From Rhodoferax sp. (lineage in GTDB: Bacteria > Pseudomonadota > Gammaproteobacteria > Burkholderiales > Burkholderiaceae_C), in NCBI GenBank assembly GCA_020048255.1, contig JAIFMR010000200.1, positions 1 through 7,346 of the forward strand: a stretch of DNA of 7,346 nucleotides, given 5' to 3'. The notes under the pieces are model-generated. The model made no database searches. It had not been told where the DNA came from and was given only the letters and a program-made list of their open reading frames with translations. The stretch's first letter is position 1, and each line of letters begins with the position of its first letter. The position numbers and the translations under genes were made by a program. Of the stretch, positions 6,384 through 7,346 are shown one piece after another.

Positions 6384-6938
6384 TTAAACGCGCTTGCGGT
6401 ACTCGCCCGTGCGGGTGTCAATTTCGACCTTGTCACCCTGCGCCACAAAAATTGGCACGCCGATCTCAAAGCCGGTGGCCAACTTGGCAGGTTTGAGTAC
6501 CTTGCCAGAGGTATCACCCTTGACTGCGGGCTCGGTCCAGGTGATTTCGCGCACCACGCTGGTGGGCAGTTCGACCGAAATGGCTTTGCCGTCATAAAAC
6601 ACCACTTCAAGCGGCATGCCGTCTTCAAGGTAGCTTAGCGAGTCACCCATGTTTTCGGCTTCCACTTCGTACTGGTTGTATTCCTCGTCCATGCAGATGT
6701 ACATGGGGTCAGCAAAGTACGAGTAGGTGCAATCCTTCTTGTCGAGGATCACGTTGTCGATTTTGTCGTCGGCCTTGAAGACGACTTCGGTGCCGAAATT
6801 GGCGATCAGGCTTTTGAGCTTCATGCGCACTGTGGCGGCGCCACGGCCGCCGCGGGCGTATTCAGTTTTCAGGACGACCATCGGGTCTTTACCGTGCATG
6901 ATGACATTGCCGGCGCGGATTTCTTGTGCGATTTTCAT
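6384..6938 (-). CDS. efp: Translation elongation factor P, arginine-type
   Basis: The 184-residue product is EF-P, which binds between the P and E sites of the ribosome and relieves stalling at consecutive prolines. All three beta-barrel domains are present: the KOW-like N-terminal domain (about 1-64), the OB domain (about 65-128, with YSYFADPMYICMD) and the C-terminal OB domain with the EF-P signature KGDTSGKVLKPAKLATG (139-155). The tip of the domain I loop is Arg32 (YARGGRGAA), not Lys, which marks the class rhamnosylated by EarP. The adjacent upstream earP gene agrees. Gly33 follows Arg32, where the Pseudomonas protein has Asn. The start is fixed by the standard MKIAQEIRAGN opening, although no strong Shine-Dalgarno is visible. 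A candidate promoter overlaps the end of earP and a terminator follows, so efp can be transcribed alone or with earP. Confidence 0.97.
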   Translation of the reverse strand: MKIAQEIRAGNVIMHGKDPMVVLKTEYARGGRGAATVRMKLKSLIANFGTEVVFKADDKIDNVILDKKDCTYSYFADPMYICMDEEYNQYEVEAENMGDSLSYLEDGMPLEVVFYDGKAISVELPTSVVREITWTEPAVKGDTSGKVLKPAKLATGFEIGVPIFVAQGDKVEIDTRTGEYRKRV

Positions 6939-7025
6939 AATCAGAGAGTGAAAGTAGGCCGCGCATCTGGCGGCGAGGGCAGCTTGAGCCTTGAAGAAAA
7001 TCAGGGCGATGCCGCAAAGCCCGCT

Positions 7026-7054
7026 ATTTTAGTGGGTTTTTGAAACAAAATCGA
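7026..7054 (-). promoter_or_regulatory. Candidate efp promoter overlapping the earP stop codon
   Basis: On the minus strand TAAAAT (7031-7026) is a 5-of-6 match to the -10 consensus, with TCGATT (7054-7049) 17 nt upstream as a weak -35. The TAA stop of earP forms the first three bases of the -10. Transcription would start near 7019, giving a leader of about 80 nt for efp. Confidence 0.45.
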
Positions 7055-7346
7055 GCAGTTGGTGGGCCAGATCATTTTGAGCCAGCAAGGCATCGCGAGC
7101 CTGGCTCACGGTGTCTTGCCAACTGGCCAGGGTCACAGGCGTCAGCCAAGTCCAGGGTTGACCTGCAGTGGCATCCGCATCCAGACCGTTCCACGCGTCA
7201 TGGGCCAGGCGCAACGAGGCAGGTGCTTGCAGCCAGTCCAGAAAAGCATGAAGCTTGGCGTGGTGGGCGTCATCGTCTTGTGGGTAGATTTGCCAGACAA
7301 AAGGTTTGCCTGCCCACAGTGCCCGCACCAGCGAGTCTTCACCCCG
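7029..7346 (-). CDS. earP: EF-P arginine rhamnosyltransferase EarP, C-terminal part (partial)
   Basis: The last 105 codons of a minus-strand gene enter from the right edge. The visible part opens with RGEDSLVRALWAGKPFVWQI, followed by YPQ. This is the conserved signature of EarP (GT104), the glycosyltransferase that moves rhamnose from dTDP-beta-L-rhamnose to Arg32 of EF-P in the cytoplasm. In characterised EarP proteins the R-x-E-D-S residues contact the nucleotide sugar and include a Glu needed for activity; all are kept here. The remainder is helical (KLHAFLDWLQ and onward) and ends FVSKTH. The catalytic N-terminal aspartates lie outside the window. The frame is open to the edge, so a GTG at 7328 inside it is not a true start. 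efp follows 90 bp downstream, the standard earP-efp order. Confidence 0.92.
   Translation of the reverse strand, partial: RGEDSLVRALWAGKPFVWQIYPQDDDAHHAKLHAFLDWLQAPASLRLAHDAWNGLDADATAGQPWTWLTPVTLASWQDTVSQARDALLAQNDLAHQLLDFVSKTH

Noticed and set aside
6225..6638. A 137-codon plus-strand frame spanning the LOG start, the terminator and the end of efp
   Set aside because: It runs through the terminator and opposite two firmly identified genes, and its translation resembles no known protein.
7142..7342. A 66-codon minus-strand frame with an ATG near the right edge
   Set aside because: It overlaps the EarP C-terminus in another frame. The EarP frame contains the conserved RGEDS and PFVWQIYPQ motifs.

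Overview
The window looks like chromosomal DNA of a betaproteobacterium, most likely Burkholderiales and plausibly Comamonadaceae. This rests on the moderately high GC content, the protein sequences, and the neighbouring earP-efp pair with Arg32 in EF-P. It is densely packed with mostly housekeeping-type genes. I see no mobile element, CRISPR array, tRNA or rRNA.

Layout. At the left edge, the first codons of an FKBP-type peptidyl-prolyl isomerase run leftward off the window (1-47, minus). Divergent from it, across 66 bp, is roxA (114-1259), a JmjC/cupin oxygenase of the ribosomal protein uL16 arginine hydroxylase family. A strong-looking promoter (about 1292-1319) then leads through a leader with an 18-nt perfect palindrome to a tiny Ala/Pro-rich lipoprotein gene (1419-1586), closed by a clear intrinsic terminator. 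Next comes a rightward cluster: a GhrB-like 2-hydroxyacid dehydrogenase (1807-2784), rmuC (2819-4216) and an MFS transporter (4213-5439). The dehydrogenase start overlaps a possible leader ORF, and rmuC overlaps the transporter by an ATGA.

The right-hand part is on the minus strand, read from the right edge inward: the 3' part of earP (7029-7346), efp (6384-6938) with its terminator, and a LOG-family nucleotide phosphoribohydrolase-like gene (5427-6302). The last codons of the LOG gene overlap the last codons of the MFS gene, tail to tail, by 13 bp.

How the genes fit together. EarP and EF-P form an established module: EarP rhamnosylates Arg32 of EF-P, which relieves ribosome stalling at polyproline. 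RoxA modifies a ribosomal protein, so both ends of the window hold post-translational modifiers of the translation machinery. I infer no direct link between them. The ghrB-rmuC-MFS cluster appears co-transcribed but has no obvious common pathway. I did not find a convincing undescribed system. The points most worth checking are regulatory: the palindromic leader of the lipoprotein gene, the possible leader peptide before ghrB, the possibly leaderless LOG transcript, and the overlapping convergent 3' ends with nested inverted repeats.
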